64,000 bases of DNA from Chitinophaga pollutisoli (GCF_038396755.1 NZ_CP149822.1:4866001-4930000), one strand, 5' to 3'. Numbered from the stretch's first letter, positions 18,801-28,517 are shown. Notes: a model not told the origin generated them from the letters alone. Translations and numbers: made by a program.

Positions 18801-19350
18801 GGCTGGTTTCGTACCCCATGTAACTGATGAAAATCTGCGACGAATTGCCTTTCAGCTTCAGGGAAAAATATCCCTTGTCGTCGGTAATGGTGGCGCTGGT
18901 GGTGCCGCTCTCGCGAACGGTTACGCCCGGTGCATACACCACGGCGTCGCCCTCAAGCAGCCCGATCCTCCCTTTTACCACGCGCTCCTGGTATACTGCC
19001 TCCAGGCTGCGTGTGCTTTTCAGGCTCACGCTGATCATTTTGTCCTGCTGCCGGAATACGAAATCGTAATGCTCCGTCAGGTATTGCAACACTTCATCGA
19101 GGCTGCGACCCGCGGCAGGCATGGTGATCAGGGTGTTTTTGGCGGTTACGGAACCGGCGTAGAAAAACCGGACCTTGTAACGCGCCCCCAAAGTTTTGAA
19201 TACTTTCTCTACCGGTTCTTTATCGAAACCGGTCGTTTCTTTCTGCCGGGCGTACAGCGCCGGCGGCGTGATCAGCTGGGTGCCCAGTGATGTCAGGACA
19301 ATAAGGAGCAGCATCGTCCGTGCAGACGACAATCGGCGAATAAACAGCAT
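15833..19350 (-). pseudogene. SusC/RagA TonB-dependent receptor with STN domain, locus 2, frameshifted
   Basis: Two overlapping frames together encode a full-length receptor of about 1172 residues. The first (19350 to about 18545) holds the signal peptide, STN domain (PVEKVFKTLGARYKVRFFY), carboxypeptidase-like domain and early plug (SSQSLNQLLEGSIPGLSL). The second resumes with MRGGSAIDESRNQPLIVVD and carries the rest of the plug (SAIWGARASNGVIVITTK) and the barrel, ending TTLTLRVEL. The break lies by a run of five C on the plus strand (18545-18549). Adding one base there gives the uninterrupted motif ...RRAGGIDLQMRGGSAI expected for a SusC plug. The gene is therefore either hit by a single-base deletion or misread in the assembly. 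It lies between FecR and SusD with gaps of 22 and 12 bp. Confidence 0.85.
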
Positions 19351-19372
19351 AACTCGTGCTTATGTTGGTTGA

Positions 19373-20374
19373 TTAATGAATAATGATACTGGTGGTATCT
19401 TCCGTTATCTCATATCTTTTATTAAGAGTAAAGCAAAGTACTTCCAGCACTTCGGTGAGCCGGTCGTTGCGGAACCGCCCGGAGAATGTTTCTTTCTTCG
19501 GATCGAAGCCTTTCAGCTCGATGCGGATATCGTAGCAGGCTTCCAGCTGGCGCACTGCTTCGTCTAATGGTGTATGGTCGAAAATGATTTCCTGCGCTTT
19601 CCAGGCCTGGAGGTCGGATCGCCTGAATGTCGTGCGTTCGGGCGGGGTGTTGGCGGAGATGCGGAGGTCCAGCCGGTCGGAAGGGGCCATCACGGCGATG
19701 AGTTGCCGCCCTTCCGCTGTTTCCTGTTCCACTTTCACCTTGCCTTCCTCGAGCATAACCTGCAGGCTGTCGGCCTGGTGGCTCACGCGGAACGACGTTC
19801 CCAATGCTGTGATAATGTAAGGTCCGGCGAGCACGCTGAAGGGCCGGCGCTCGTCTTTGGCCACTTTAAAATAAGCGACGCCACGGAGCCGCACGCTGCG
19901 CTTGTTGCCCCCAAAACCCGGTTCCATGGCCACGCTGGCGCCCTGTTCCAGTAAAATGAAACTGCTGTCAGGAAGGGTGAGCCCTTTGCGGAGGGTTTCC
20001 GATGTCGCCGCTACAGGTGCAGTGGCCGGTGTAGTATTTTGCCCGGGCCTGAAGAGGAAAACGGTGGCTGCCACGATCGCTGCCACGGAAGCCGCCGCGG
20101 CGATGTAGGGGAAGAAACGCCGGAGGGTACCGGTAGGTGGCGTTCCGGACAGGTAAGTGTCCAGCTTTTGCATAGCGGCGGCTTTCTCCCGTTCCGCCCT
20201 GATCATCCATCCACCGAGCTGTACCAACTCCCGCGCCTCGCCGATGAGCGGGGCGTTGGAAGGGTTTTCCCGGAGGAAATTATCCCAATACGCTACATCC
20301 TTTGCGTTTGTACCGTAACAGTAATTAATGAATGAAGGTAGCGTAGCCAGTTCTTCCGCCTTGAAATTCCCCAT
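19373..20374 (-). CDS. FecR-family anti-sigma factor (DUF4974), SusCD locus 2
   Basis: This 333-residue protein has a cytoplasmic N-terminus, one membrane helix near 90-108 (IAAAASVAAIVAATVFLF), a periplasmic FecR domain (LTLPDSSFILLEQGASVAM, VRLRGVAYFKV, ALGTSFRVSHQ) and a C-terminal DUF4974 domain (EIIFDHTPLDEAVRQLEACYDIRIEL). It is expected to hold the adjacent ECF sigma factor inactive until the STN domain of the locus 2 SusC signals ligand binding. It follows the sigma gene by 72 bp and precedes susC by 22 bp. Confidence 0.9.
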   Translation of the reverse strand: MGNFKAEELATLPSFINYCYGTNAKDVAYWDNFLRENPSNAPLIGEARELVQLGGWMIRAEREKAAAMQKLDTYLSGTPPTGTLRRFFPYIAAAASVAAIVAATVFLFRPGQNTTPATAPVAATSETLRKGLTLPDSSFILLEQGASVAMEPGFGGNKRSVRLRGVAYFKVAKDERRPFSVLAGPYIITALGTSFRVSHQADSLQVMLEEGKVKVEQETAEGRQLIAVMAPSDRLDLRISANTPPERTTFRRSDLQAWKAQEIIFDHTPLDEAVRQLEACYDIRIELKGFDPKKETFSGRFRNDRLTEVLEVLCFTLNKRYEITEDTTSIIIH

Positions 20375-20446
20375 GAAGGTGCGCTTTTACCTGAACAGAG
20401 GGAAAGCGGTACCGGATTTACCACGCGGAATGAAATTTTTTTGAAT

Positions 20447-20992
20447 TCACCAAAACAGCGCCCATTGCTGCTTGCCCACTTGCCGGCGAAGCTCGGCGAT
20501 CCCCCTGTGCATAAGGTTGTAGACAGTGCGGAGGCTGGATTGTTTGTAAACGGCGATCTGTTCGGGCGTCATCCCCTGTAAATACCGCAATTCGATCACT
20601 TCCCGCTGGGCAGGTGAGAGGCTGGCGAGCGCCGCCGCCACCAGGGCAAATCGCGCGGAAAAGGCTTCAGCCTCGGCCAGGCCGTCGTCGCCCATGTCGG
20701 GCAGGCCGTCAATGGCTGCTGGCTGCGGTTCCTTCTCCCGGTTGTCGAGCAGCCGGCGTTTGAAGGAGGTGAGGAGGTATGCGGACAAGTTTGCGGGTTG
20801 CGAAAGGCGGGACCGCCGTTCCCAGAGATATATGAAAAAATCATGCAGTGTATCTCTGACGAAGGCTTCTTCACCCTTGAGCCATTTGCAACCCCATACG
20901 AACATGCGCGTGTAATGCCGGTCGTATAGTTCTCGGAAGGCCCCCTTCTCTCCCGCGCAGAACCTGACCCAGATATTGCTTTCGTCGAACAT
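20447..20992 (-). CDS. ECF RNA polymerase sigma factor, SusCD locus 2
   Basis: The start is set at MFDESNIWVRFCAGEKGAF, because sigma region 2 begins right after it. A longer in-frame extension to 21121 is basic, low-complexity and unlike the family. The 181-residue product has region 2 (FRELYDRHYTRMFVWGCKWL, VRDTLHDFFIYLWERR) and region 4 (LASLSPAQREVIELRYLQGMTPEQIAVYKQSSLRTVYNLMHRGI). It heads the leftward sigma-FecR-SusC-SusD-TlpA-amidohydrolase operon and is inferred to be its activator. Confidence 0.88.
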   Translation of the reverse strand: MFDESNIWVRFCAGEKGAFRELYDRHYTRMFVWGCKWLKGEEAFVRDTLHDFFIYLWERRSRLSQPANLSAYLLTSFKRRLLDNREKEPQPAAIDGLPDMGDDGLAEAEAFSARFALVAAALASLSPAQREVIELRYLQGMTPEQIAVYKQSSLRTVYNLMHRGIAELRRQVGKQQWALFW

Positions 20993-21222
20993 GTAAAGAT
21001 AGACTTTGGTCTGCCGTAGATCCGGCACAAGATAGCAAAAGTAGCGCAGATACGGGAAGGCCTGTTTGCGCCCAGAATAGCCGGTTTTTTTTATCTCACG
21101 GATTTTATACCTTCGCGCCACATGAATGGACCATCTTCATCCGCCGCGCTTACTCCACCATGATGGATATTTTACTCCGCTGAACCGGCGCTGCCTATTC
21201 TACATTTTCAGAAACTTCATAC

Positions 21223-22758
21223 ATGAAGACGATCTTCAATTTGTTTGACTTTACGCAAAAAGTCAACTACCGGAACGAAATTCTTGCCGGCCTCACCGTG
21301 GCTATGACCATGATGCCGGAATCCCTTTCTTTCGCGATCCTCGCGGGCTTTCCGCCGCTGGTGGGTTTGTATGCCGCCTTTATCATGGGGCTGGTGACGG
21401 CCATCCTGGGCGGGCGCCCCGGCCTGATATCCGGCGGAGCGGGCGCCACGGCGGTGGTGCTCATCGCCCTGATGCAGTCGAACGGGATAGCGTATGTGTT
21501 TGCGGCGGTCGCCCTGGCGGGATCGCTGCAGATCCTGGTGGGCGTTTTCAAGTTGGGGAAATTCATCCGCCTGGTGCCGCAGCCGGTGATGTACGGATTC
21601 GTGAACGGCCTGGCGGTGATCATCTTCATGGCGCAGCTGGAACAGTTCAAGACGAATGCCGGCGGGCAAATGGCATGGCTGAGCGGCGGCCCGCTCTGGA
21701 TCATGGCCGGACTGGTGGCGCTTACCATCGGGATCGTTTGGCTCACGCCCAAAATCACGAAAGCCATTCCGCCTTCGCTGGTGGCCATTGTTACGGTGTT
21801 TATCCTGGTGCTGGCCTTCGGGATCGATACCAAAACCGTTAAAGATATTGCTTCGGTAAGCGGTGGGTTCCCGCCGTTTCATATTCCGATGGTGCCGCTG
21901 AACTTCGAAACCCTGGGGATTATTTTCCCGTATGCGCTGATCATGGCGGGCGTGGGGCTGACGGAGGGCTTGCTGACACTGAACCTGGTGGATGAAATGA
22001 CCGGCACCAGGGGCAATAGCAACCGCGAATGCGTGGCCCAGGGCACAGCCAATATCGCGAATGGTTTTTTCTTCGGTATGGGTGGCTGCCCGATGATCGC
22101 GCAAACGCTGGTAAACCTGTCTGCCGGCGCGCGGGCCCGCCTTTCGGGCATCGTTGCGGCGCTAACGATCCTGTTGATCATACTTTTTGGGTCGCCTGTC
22201 ATAGAACGGTTGCCCATGGCGGCGCTTACGGGGGTAATGATCATGGTGGCGATCGGGACCTTCGAATGGGCGAGCTTCCGGATCATCAACAAAATGCCCC
22301 GGCAGGATATATTCGTTGGCGTGCTGGTGGCGGTGATTACGATATGGCTGCACAACCTGGCGCTGGCGGTCCTCATCGGCGTGATCATTTCCGCGCTGGT
22401 ATTTGCCTGGGAAAGCGCCAAACGCATCCGCGCCCGAAAGTATACCGACGACAACGGGGTCAGGCATTATGAGATCTACGGCCCGCTTTTCTTCGGCTCC
22501 GTGGCCGCATTTAACGAGAAGTTTGATGTGAAGGAAGATCCGGAAGAAGTGATCATCGATTTCAAAGACAGCCGCGTAGCCGATATGAGCGGGATCGACG
22601 CGCTGAATAAACTGACCGAACGGTACGCCCGTGAAGGCAAGAAGCTGCATCTGCGGCACCTCAGCGAAGATTGCCGGCAATTGTTGCGGAACGCGGCATC
22701 CGTGATCGAAGTAAATATCCTGGAAGACCCCGGTTACCGCGTTGCCACGGAAAATTAA
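21223..22758 (+). CDS. SulP-family inorganic anion transporter with STAS domain
   Basis: The 511-residue inner-membrane protein starts with the SulP signature region (NEILAGLTVAMTMMPESLSFAILAGFPPLVGLYAAF, then GRPGLISGGAGATAVVL) and has many predicted membrane helices up to about residue 400. A cytoplasmic C-terminal STAS domain of about 90 residues follows (EEVIIDFKDSRVADMSGIDALNKLTERY). SulP proteins move sulfate, bicarbonate or dicarboxylates, usually coupled to H+ or Na+. The ion cannot be read from the sequence. It is apparently a single-gene unit, convergent with the two-component genes on the other strand and separated from them by only 7 bp. Confidence 0.9.
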   Translation: MKTIFNLFDFTQKVNYRNEILAGLTVAMTMMPESLSFAILAGFPPLVGLYAAFIMGLVTAILGGRPGLISGGAGATAVVLIALMQSNGIAYVFAAVALAGSLQILVGVFKLGKFIRLVPQPVMYGFVNGLAVIIFMAQLEQFKTNAGGQMAWLSGGPLWIMAGLVALTIGIVWLTPKITKAIPPSLVAIVTVFILVLAFGIDTKTVKDIASVSGGFPPFHIPMVPLNFETLGIIFPYALIMAGVGLTEGLLTLNLVDEMTGTRGNSNRECVAQGTANIANGFFFGMGGCPMIAQTLVNLSAGARARLSGIVAALTILLIILFGSPVIERLPMAALTGVMIMVAIGTFEWASFRIINKMPRQDIFVGVLVAVITIWLHNLALAVLIGVIISALVFAWESAKRIRARKYTDDNGVRHYEIYGPLFFGSVAAFNEKFDVKEDPEEVIIDFKDSRVADMSGIDALNKLTERYAREGKKLHLRHLSEDCRQLLRNAASVIEVNILEDPGYRVATEN

Positions 22759-22765
22759 CGGACGC

Positions 22766-23209
22766 CTAACCGTACCATTCCATTTTTTTGATTTCCGCTA
22801 CCGACTGTCGGAGCTCCTCCGGCGAGGTTTGCGCCAGCAGCAACCCGAGCGCTTTCTTCAGTCCCTTGAAATCCGCCGGTTTGGTCAGGAAGCCCACCGC
22901 GCCGAGGTCCTGCGCGATTTCAATATCCTTCTTCGCGGAGGAAGTGGAATACATGATGACGGGGATGCCATTATATGCAGCTTCGAGTTTCAGTTTCGTA
23001 AGAAAATGCCACACGTTCATGCCGGGCATGTTTACATCCAGGAAAATAATATCCGGATGCCCCACTTCTTTCCTTAATAATTTTTCAAGCGCATCCTGCC
23101 CGTTTTCGGCTTTGTAAAACAGGATGTCGGGGTTGATTTCGCTGAGCGCTTCTTCAAAAATTTCGGTATCGTCTAAGTCGTCGTCGATGAGTAGTATCGT
23201 TTTGCGCAT
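22766..23209 (-). CDS. Stand-alone response regulator receiver protein
   Basis: A single CheY-like domain of 147 residues. It shows the acidic pocket (LLIDDDLDDTEIFEEAL), the phospho-acceptor Asp58 in DIIFLDVNMPG, a switch Ser/Thr in VIMYSTSS and the conserved Lys in VGFLTKPADF. There is no output domain. The DDDxDDxEIFxEAL start is typical of the Rcp1-like receivers that partner with large PAS/phytochrome-like kinases. It starts 16 bp after the hybrid kinase stop, so the two form an operon, and it is inferred to accept phosphate from one of the kinase cores. Confidence 0.9.
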   Translation of the reverse strand: MRKTILLIDDDLDDTEIFEEALSEINPDILFYKAENGQDALEKLLRKEVGHPDIIFLDVNMPGMNVWHFLTKLKLEAAYNGIPVIMYSTSSAKKDIEIAQDLGAVGFLTKPADFKGLKKALGLLLAQTSPEELRQSVAEIKKMEWYG

Positions 23210-23225
23210 TGTTGGTATCAGTTTA

Positions 23226-26200
23226 TCAAGCTTCTTTGGTATGATGCACAGGTAAAGTTATCATAAATTCCGCACCTTCGTGATCCCTGCTGGCCGCCGC
23301 AATCGTGCCGCCGTGCCGCTCCGCGATCTTTTTGCATAAAGCCAGCCCCAGGCCGGTGCCTTCGAACCTGTCGGCGGAATGCAGCCGCGCAAACGTCTCG
23401 AAAATCCGCGCGGCGTATTGCTCGTCGAACCCGATGCCATTGTCGGAAACGGAGATCCGGGCATGGGCGGTGTCGCCGATCGTTTGTTCGCTACAGGTGA
23501 TGGTGATAACCGGCGCGTGATCCGGCCGGGAGAATTTCAACGCGTTCTGGATAATGTTGTAAAATAGCTGGTGCAGAAGAATAGCCGCACCATCGATCTC
23601 GGGCAGGCGCTCGCACCGGATCACCGCGCCTTTCTGCTGGATGGGTAATTCCAGGTCGGATTGAATATGGGTGATCAGCTCGTTCAGGTCAACGGGCGAG
23701 AAAGCCTGTTCCGATGCGCTGATGGCGGAATACCGGAGAATCCCTTCAATCACCAACAACATTCTATCCGCTGCGGTCAGCACTTTCCTGACATACGTTT
23801 GCCCTTTTTCCGGTACGGCGCCGGCGTATTCATCCCACAATCTTTTCCCGAACGTTTTAATTTTCCGTACCGGTTCTTTCAAATCATGGCTGGCAACGTG
23901 GGCAAAGTGCAGCAGGTCTTCGTTCGAACGCTGCAATTCCCTCGTCCGTTTTACAACGGTGGTTTCCAGTTTTTCGGCGAAACGTTTCCGCTCGTCGGCC
24001 AGCTGGCGGAGATGCTGTTCACTTTCAGCGATCGTTTTGCGGGCCTGCACTTTATCGGTGACTTCATGTGCGTATACCATCACATCCGTTACCTGCCCTT
24101 CATCGTTTTTTATGGGGTGAAGGATGTAATCGAAATAACCTGTGGTGCTAACGCCGTTTTCCCGGGATGAAGTGGTTGGCATTTCGTTGGCGGTGAAAGG
24201 CTCGCCGCTGGTATAAACCCTGCCGAGTAGGGAGAGGATTTCCTGCCCTTCGATTGCCGGCCAGATATGGCGGATGGAGTGACCGAGGATTTCGGCTTCC
24301 GGTTTGCCGGCCAGCGCCAGAAACCTCGCATTGGCGAGCGTATAGATATGTTCGGGCCCGTGCAGTACGGCGATGGCCGCCGGCGCCTGCATGAGGAAGC
24401 CGTTGAGCAAGCGGGCCGACTGTTTGCGGTAAAGCGCGTTTTTGATATGCGCTTCCACTTTCGCTACCACTTCCTTCGCGGAAAAAGGCTTGATGAGATA
24501 GTCGTCCGCCCCGGTCGCCAACCCTTCGATTTTCGCTTCTTCCCCCGCGCGGGCGGAAAGGAAAATGACGGGTACATCGCTGGTTTTGGGATGATGGCGC
24601 AATTTCTTCAACAATTCCATCCCGTCGAGTTTCGGCATCATGATATCGGTGAGCAGGAGGTCCGGCGGGCGATTGATCGCCTGTTGCAGCGCGTCCTCCC
24701 CGTCGATGGCGGTTTCCACGACGAATTGCCTGGACAGCAGGCGGGTGAGGTATTCCCGCATATCGGCATTGTCGTCGGCCAGCAGCACGCGGTGGCGGGC
24801 GTCGCGGGGCGACGGCATCTCCGGCAGGATGTCATGTTCGGAGCTAACGGGCGCTTCCGTGCCGGGGAGCCACTTCATAGCTTCAGCTACAAACGCAGCG
24901 GCGTTTTGCGTAACCGCCGGTGCTGTTTCGGATGCCACGATCCTGTCGGCTGAAAGGTGGGCGCTGCCGGCCGGTAAGGCGATGGTAAACACCGAACCTT
25001 CGCCGGGGCGGCTTTCCACGCGGATGCTGCCATGATGGAGCTTCACGAGCTCTTTCACCATGGCGAGCCCGATACCTGTGCCTTCCATACTCCTGCCGCC
25101 TGTATTTTCGATGCGGTGGAAGCGCTCGAATATTTTCTCCTGTTGATCCTCCGCAATACCAATGCCGTTGTCCGACACGGAAACGAGCACCTGCCCGTTT
25201 TCGGAGCGGATGTCCAGCACAATGCTGCCGCGGTGGCTGTATTTGACGGCGTTGGACACCAGGTTGAGAACGATTTTTTCCCACAGGTCCACATCCACGT
25301 ACACTTCCGCATCGATTTTCTGCTGGCGGATCTCAAGCTGCATGCCTGCTTTTTCGATGGCGGAACGGAACACGCTGGCGAGGTTGGCGGTAAGGGCGCC
25401 GATATCCACGCGGGTGAATTTACCTTCCAGCCGGCCCGCCTCGATCCGGGAAAATTCGAGCAGGGTATTAACGAGCTTCTGCATCCGCAAAACGTTGCGG
25501 AAGGCGAGGTCCATCCGCGAACGGATGGGCGCGGGCGTCTGCGGATCGTTGAGGGTTTCTTCCAGGGGCGCCAGCAACAGGGTGAGCGGCGTGCGGAATT
25601 CGTGGCTGATATTGGAAAAGAAAATGGTTTTGGCGCTGTCGATCTCCGCCAGCGCGGCCGCTCTTTTTCTTTCCTGTTCCAAAGCATGCACATGGGCGAA
25701 GCTGGTGGATATTTTATCGGCAATCATATTAAAGAAGCCGAGATATTTCTCGTTGGCGAGGCGGTAGGGGTTTTTACCGACGACGATAAACCCGTAAGGC
25801 TCCGGTGCCGCGGATTGCAGCAGAGGCAATACGATGGCGGTATCCGTGCCGATCGTCCAGGCGCCTTTGGGAAGGCCGGAGAACACGCCCGGGTGGCCGT
25901 CAATCACCTGGAGCCTGCGTTGTTCCATGGCTGCTTTGAAATGAAGCGCCAGGGGATGGTCTTCTTCCGGGTCGATTTCGATGGGTAGTGCGGCTGTTTC
26001 CGGGGGCGACTGCATCACCGCTTTGCCGCCTTCATACAAGTAAAAAAATGCGAAGGGGAAATCGTGCGGGTTTGCCTGCAGCGTGGCCATGGTTTTGCGG
26101 ATCACTTCGTCATTATGCTGCACGTCTGCCAACCGCTGGCCCAGATGAGTGAGGGTTTTCAGCTGGCGGTCGCTGATGATCCGCTCGGTGTCGTCGGTAT

Positions 26201-26654
26201 TGGCGCATATGAGGCCCGCAGTGCGGCCATCGTCGCCGGGGATGGGTGTATATGAAAAGGTGTAATACGTTTCTTCCGGGTAGCCGTTGCGCTCCATGAT
26301 GAGCAGCTGGGATTCCACATAGGTGCCTTCGTCATTTTCGATCAGCTTCAGGAGCATCGGGCCAACTACATCCCAGATATCGCTCCAGACTGCGGAGGCG
26401 GGCTGGCCGAGTGCGCGGGGATGTTTTCCGCCCGCGATGGCTTTGTAAGGGTCGTTGTAAAGTTTGATGAATTCTTTGCCCCAGCCGATCCAGATGGGCT
26501 GGCGCGATGTGAGCATGATCCTGACGCAGGTTCTGAGGCTTTGAGGCCAGGTTTCAACCGGTCCGAGAGGAGAATCCGCCCAGTTGTATTCGCGGATGCG
26601 GGCGCCCATTTCACCACCTCCCATTAAAAATTCAGGTAAACCGGTTGCAGCCAT
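23226..26654 (-). CDS. Soluble hybrid sensor histidine kinase with two kinase cores
   Basis: This 1142-residue protein has no membrane segment. In order it contains a PAS domain (about 40-165), a GAF-like region (about 175-325), and a first HisKA with phospho-acceptor His351 (FFSNISHEFRTPLTLL). The first HATPase follows (NLVSNAVKYS, SDNGIGIA, GTGIGLAMVKEL to about 560), then a receiver with Asp670 (LLLTDIMMPKLDG) and a PAS domain (about 750-870). A second HisKA with His923 (HFAHVASHDLKEPVRK) and a second HATPase (NIIQNALKFS, SDNGIGFDE, GTGLGLALCKKI) complete it. Two complete transmitter modules in one chain suggest an internal phosphorelay. The signal is unknown but is probably intracellular. 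It is co-directional with the single-domain receiver that follows. Confidence 0.9.
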   Translation of the reverse strand: MAATGLPEFLMGGGEMGARIREYNWADSPLGPVETWPQSLRTCVRIMLTSRQPIWIGWGKEFIKLYNDPYKAIAGGKHPRALGQPASAVWSDIWDVVGPMLLKLIENDEGTYVESQLLIMERNGYPEETYYTFSYTPIPGDDGRTAGLICANTDDTERIISDRQLKTLTHLGQRLADVQHNDEVIRKTMATLQANPHDFPFAFFYLYEGGKAVMQSPPETAALPIEIDPEEDHPLALHFKAAMEQRRLQVIDGHPGVFSGLPKGAWTIGTDTAIVLPLLQSAAPEPYGFIVVGKNPYRLANEKYLGFFNMIADKISTSFAHVHALEQERKRAAALAEIDSAKTIFFSNISHEFRTPLTLLLAPLEETLNDPQTPAPIRSRMDLAFRNVLRMQKLVNTLLEFSRIEAGRLEGKFTRVDIGALTANLASVFRSAIEKAGMQLEIRQQKIDAEVYVDVDLWEKIVLNLVSNAVKYSHRGSIVLDIRSENGQVLVSVSDNGIGIAEDQQEKIFERFHRIENTGGRSMEGTGIGLAMVKELVKLHHGSIRVESRPGEGSVFTIALPAGSAHLSADRIVASETAPAVTQNAAAFVAEAMKWLPGTEAPVSSEHDILPEMPSPRDARHRVLLADDNADMREYLTRLLSRQFVVETAIDGEDALQQAINRPPDLLLTDIMMPKLDGMELLKKLRHHPKTSDVPVIFLSARAGEEAKIEGLATGADDYLIKPFSAKEVVAKVEAHIKNALYRKQSARLLNGFLMQAPAAIAVLHGPEHIYTLANARFLALAGKPEAEILGHSIRHIWPAIEGQEILSLLGRVYTSGEPFTANEMPTTSSRENGVSTTGYFDYILHPIKNDEGQVTDVMVYAHEVTDKVQARKTIAESEQHLRQLADERKRFAEKLETTVVKRTRELQRSNEDLLHFAHVASHDLKEPVRKIKTFGKRLWDEYAGAVPEKGQTYVRKVLTAADRMLLVIEGILRYSAISASEQAFSPVDLNELITHIQSDLELPIQQKGAVIRCERLPEIDGAAILLHQLFYNIIQNALKFSRPDHAPVITITCSEQTIGDTAHARISVSDNGIGFDEQYAARIFETFARLHSADRFEGTGLGLALCKKIAERHGGTIAAASRDHEGAEFMITLPVHHTKEA

Positions 26655-26922
26655 AAAATCGGAAAATTGGAATTGGATGTATTACATACAAGATAAAGGA
26701 TTTTGATATAATAATGCGGGCTGCAGGGTGAATTTGTGACATAAATTGCCGGCCAGGAAACAGCAGTAGCGGGGGATTCCGGCGGAGAAACGGTAAGTCG
26801 GCACGTGCCGTGGCCTATGGTAAGCGCCGGGCGGAGGTATATATTAATTGTAGGTGAAGGATGGCAGAAGAAAGATGCGGGAATCAAGTATTTTCTTATT
26901 TTGGCAGCAAATCTAATTCGCA

Positions 26923-27513
26923 ATGTTGGAAGCTACAGATGAAGCGTTGTGCGGGATGGTCCGACAAGGGGATGCCGCAGCTTTTAATGTACTGTACGAC
27001 CGGTACCGTCACCAGCTATACGGGTATGTGTTCAGGCTATGCGGTTCGCAGGATGTGGCGCTGGATGCGGTGCAGGAGGTATTCCTGCAGGTCTGGCTCC
27101 GCTCGGCCTCGCTGGACCCCGGGCGTTCCATCAAATCTTATCTTTTCCGGTCGGTCCGCAATTATTTGCTGGATTATTTGAAGAAAGCGGTGCACCAGCA
27201 GGCGTTCCGCCAGCATTTCATGCATGCATTTGAAGAAGGCGCCGCGTCTTCCGAACATTTATTGTACAGCAAACAGCTCGAAACAATCAAGAATAACGCC
27301 GTTTCGCGACTGCCCGCCCAGCGGCAGCGGATTTATACCATGAGTAAGGTCGAAGGCCTCAGCAACCGCGAGATCGCGGATTCCCTGGGGATTTCCATTA
27401 ATACGGTGCGCGACCAGTTGGTAAAGGCATCCCGTTTTGTACGGATGTACCTGATGCGCCATGCGGATATCGCAGTACTGCTCACGGCGGTGCATGTGGC
27501 GCAGCACTCTTGA
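26923..27513 (+). CDS. ECF RNA polymerase sigma factor, SusCD locus 3
   Basis: The 196-residue sigma-70 family protein has region 2 (FNVLYDRYRHQLYGYVFRLCGSQDVALDAVQEVFLQVWLRS) and region 4 (VSRLPAQRQRIYTMSKVEGLSNREIADSLGISINTVRDQLVKASRF). It opens the third sigma-FecR-SusC-SusD unit in this window and is inferred to drive it. The 268 bp between it and the divergent hybrid kinase hold both promoters; I could not assign a convincing -33/-7 pair there. Confidence 0.92.
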   Translation: MLEATDEALCGMVRQGDAAAFNVLYDRYRHQLYGYVFRLCGSQDVALDAVQEVFLQVWLRSASLDPGRSIKSYLFRSVRNYLLDYLKKAVHQQAFRQHFMHAFEEGAASSEHLLYSKQLETIKNNAVSRLPAQRQRIYTMSKVEGLSNREIADSLGISINTVRDQLVKASRFVRMYLMRHADIAVLLTAVHVAQHS

Positions 27514-27566
27514 TAAAAAAATCAGCGGGGATCGTCTTACCCCCTTTTTCAATCGTATTACTAGTG

Positions 27567-28517
27567 ATGGAGGAGCATCAGCAAAGGATCAGGCATTTGT
27601 TCGCCAGGATGGCGGAAGGCGCTTCCACGTCCGAAGAGCGCGCGGAACTGCTGGAGTATCTGGAGGGAAACCCCCTCCCGGAAGACCTCCCGATGCCCGA
27701 TGAGCTTTCTCCCGGCGGCCACTGGCCCGCCATGCCCGATGCGGAGGCAGACCGCATCCGCGCGCATGTACTGTCGCAGGAGCAGCCCGCAACGCCCGTA
27801 AGGCGGATGCGCTGGCGCCTGGCCGCGGCCGTGCTGCTACCCCTCGCCGGCGCAGCCCTGTGGCTGTGGCAGGGACCCAAACGCGGAGCGGAGGTTTTGG
27901 AGTACGTCAACGACACGCGGACGGTCAAAACCATCCTGCTGGCCGACGGCTCCGAGATCCACCTCAACCGGGCAGCCCGCCTGACCATCCGCAAAGGCGC
28001 CGAAAGGGAAGCCTGGCTGGAAGGAGAGGCCTTCTTTACCATCGCCGCGCATCCGTCGAGGCCGTTCGTAGTGCACACGAGGCATCAGCTGGATGTAACG
28101 GTACTGGGTACCGCCTTCAACGTGAACGCAGGAGAAAAAGCCACGGAAGTGGTCCTGAACACGGGAAAGGTGAAAGTGGGCGACGGCGGGCATGAAGTGA
28201 TCCTCCAACCGGGAGAAATGGCGGTATATGACGCGGGCTCAAGGCGGATGATGCGCCGGCAGGCAGATACCCTGCAACGCACTTCCTGGAAAAACGAGCT
28301 TATGCCGTTTAAAGAACGCCCGCTGAAAGAAGTAGTCGCGCAACTGGGCGAACAATTCGGTTACGCCGTTTCGTTCGAAGACCCCGCCGCCGATACACTC
28401 CTTTTCACCGGGTACCTCTCCACCCGCGACCTGCAGCAGGCCGTCCTCACACTGGAACAATCCTTCTCCATCAACATCCGGATTGGAAAAAGCCAATTAC
28501 ATGTGAACAAACAATAG
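27567..28517 (+). CDS. FecR-family anti-sigma factor (DUF4974), SusCD locus 3
   Basis: The ATG giving MEEHQQRIRHLFARMAEGAS was chosen over an upstream TTG that would add an uncharacteristic hydrophobic stretch. The 316-residue protein has an anti-sigma N-terminus, one membrane helix near 85-101 (LAAAVLLPLAGAALWLW), a FecR domain (TILLADGSEIHLNRAARLTI, LEGEAFFTI, VLGTAFNVNAG) and a C-terminal DUF4974 domain (LMPFKERPLKEVVAQLGEQFGYAVSF). It lies 53 bp after the sigma gene and 30 bp before susC. Confidence 0.9.
   Translation: MEEHQQRIRHLFARMAEGASTSEERAELLEYLEGNPLPEDLPMPDELSPGGHWPAMPDAEADRIRAHVLSQEQPATPVRRMRWRLAAAVLLPLAGAALWLWQGPKRGAEVLEYVNDTRTVKTILLADGSEIHLNRAARLTIRKGAEREAWLEGEAFFTIAAHPSRPFVVHTRHQLDVTVLGTAFNVNAGEKATEVVLNTGKVKVGDGGHEVILQPGEMAVYDAGSRRMMRRQADTLQRTSWKNELMPFKERPLKEVVAQLGEQFGYAVSFEDPAADTLLFTGYLSTRDLQQAVLTLEQSFSINIRIGKSQLHVNKQ

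Noticed and set aside
20993..21121. N-terminal extension of the locus 2 sigma factor
   Set aside because: The extra 43 residues are basic and unlike ECF sigma factors; the ATG at 20992 starts right before region 2.
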